Below, one piece after another: positions 5,304 through 5,645 of a stretch of DNA of 5,645 bases (its first letter is position 1; each line of letters opens with the position of its first letter). The notes beneath the pieces were generated by a model. It worked only from the letters and a program-made list of their open reading frames with translations. It had not been told where the DNA came from and ran no database searches. Origin of the DNA: Chloroflexota bacterium. GTDB taxonomy: Bacteria; Chloroflexota; Ktedonobacteria; Ktedonobacterales; Ktedonobacteraceae. The position numbers were made by a program, and so were the translations under genes. Location: the NCBI GenBank assembly GCA_005881295.1, contig VBHS01000323.1:1-5645 (forward strand). Reading direction: 5' to 3'.

Positions 5304-5354
5304 CTGGATACTGCTAATCCTCCTTCAGAGCAATGTTAGCTTTTATAGCTCAGC

Positions 5355-5382
5355 TTGACATAGAGGGAAAAACTGCTAAACT
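5355..5382 (+). promoter_or_regulatory. Promoter candidate for the rightmost gene
   Basis: A perfect TTGACA (5355-5360) is followed after 16 bp by TAAACT (5377-5382), which matches at four of six bases. The -10 region overlaps a direct repeat of ACTGCTA (5372-5378 and 5380-5386). A start near 5390 would leave a leader of about 150 bases before TTG 5538. Confidence 0.45.
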
Positions 5383-5537
5383 GCTATCGTGCTTTTGTTT
5401 TGGTTAGTGCCTTCCTATCCAGAACAGAGAAAGGGGGAAATTTCTTCTAGCGTAACCACTGGTATCCAGGTTCGACAAGTCGTACACCTAAAATAGCTTA
5501 GGAAATCCTACTATTTATTAAGGAAGAGGAGCTTGCC

Positions 5538-5645
5538 TTGAAACGACACGATGTAGTGCGCGTACTTAAAGGGAAGTCAAGCATCAAGTGGTTAATCCCA
5601 CTCTTCTCGATGCTGACGATTCTATCAATGCTATCAATGGCCCTT
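5538..5645 (+). CDS. N-terminus of an exported or membrane-anchored protein (partial, runs off the window)
   Basis: The first 36 codons of a gene that continues past the window edge. A very good ribosome binding site, AGGAAGAGGAG (5521-5531), stands six bases before TTG 5538, and no stop follows. The N-terminus is basic (KRHDVVRVLKGKSSIK, about 2-17) and is followed by a hydrophobic run, LIPLFSMLTILSMLSMAL, at about 19-36. This is the form of a Sec signal peptide with a long n-region or of a signal anchor. No cleavage site, lipobox cysteine or twin-arginine motif falls inside the visible part. A tandem CTATCAATG (5622-5639) encodes the LSMLSM of the hydrophobic core. The function cannot be told; solute-binding proteins are a common type with such a start, but this is only a guess. 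Confidence 0.6.
   Translation, partial: MKRHDVVRVLKGKSSIKWLIPLFSMLTILSMLSMAL

Larger units (their letters stand above)
5134..5537. other. 404-bp regulatory-looking intergenic region
   Basis: Between the membrane-protein gene and the partial gene at the right edge there is no long ORF. The region holds a likely promoter for each flanking gene, a 16-bp near-palindrome at 5188-5203, a 12-bp inverted repeat CCTCTTTAGAGG at 5216-5227 and one short minus-strand ORF (5193-5303). The part from about 5390 to 5537 would be a long leader of the rightmost gene. Its only visible structure there is a small TAGGA/TCCTA dyad at 5499-5510. I recognise no known riboswitch in it. Confidence 0.6.

Overview
The window reads as chromosomal DNA of a free-living, Gram-positive-type bacterium of roughly balanced base composition. 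The best guess is the Ktedonobacterales (Chloroflexota). This rests on the overall look of the proteins (a SWIM-associated C-terminal region, an Eis-like acetyltransferase, a four-helix membrane protein with an RGRPSS motif) and on strong AGGAGG-type ribosome binding sites. No search could be run, so the taxonomy is inference.

Layout, left to right. Positions 1-241 are non-coding, with a small array of CCGATNNATCG dyads at the edge and a good minus-strand promoter pointing out of the window. Next, on the minus strand, come an Eis-like GNAT acetyltransferase (242-1522) and, 33 bp upstream of it, a gene (1556-2239) whose single reading frame is broken by an in-frame TAG. That gene resembles the C-terminal part of SWIM zinc-finger proteins. 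A HIT-family nucleotide hydrolase (2467-2928, minus) is divergent from an AlkD-like DNA alkylation-repair protein (3040-3705, plus). The 111-bp gap between their starts holds overlapping back-to-back promoter candidates. A HAD-superfamily protein of the haloacid dehalogenase type II group (3797-4471, minus) converges on alkD. Between them lies a short stretch (about 3734-3800) that looks like the right end, or 3' omega-RNA scaffold, of an IS200/IS605 (TnpB-type) element without its transposase. A small four-helix membrane protein of unknown function (4651-5133, minus) follows. Then comes a regulatory-looking intergenic region with a possible 36-codon ORF, and finally the first 36 codons of a plus-strand exported or membrane-anchored protein starting at TTG 5538.

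How the genes fit together: there is no obvious single pathway. HIT hydrolase, AlkD, HAD hydrolase and GNAT acetyltransferase are housekeeping, repair or detoxification types found in many soil bacteria. The acetyltransferase is probably co-transcribed with the broken SWIM-associated gene.

The most unusual observations are the TAG inside an otherwise intact reading frame, the orphan IS605-like right end whose last bases supply the HAD stop codon, the apparent loss of halide-binding residues in the HAD protein, and a hairpin that could mask the HAD ribosome binding site. I saw no CRISPR array, tRNA, rRNA, complete transposase or convincing new defence system.
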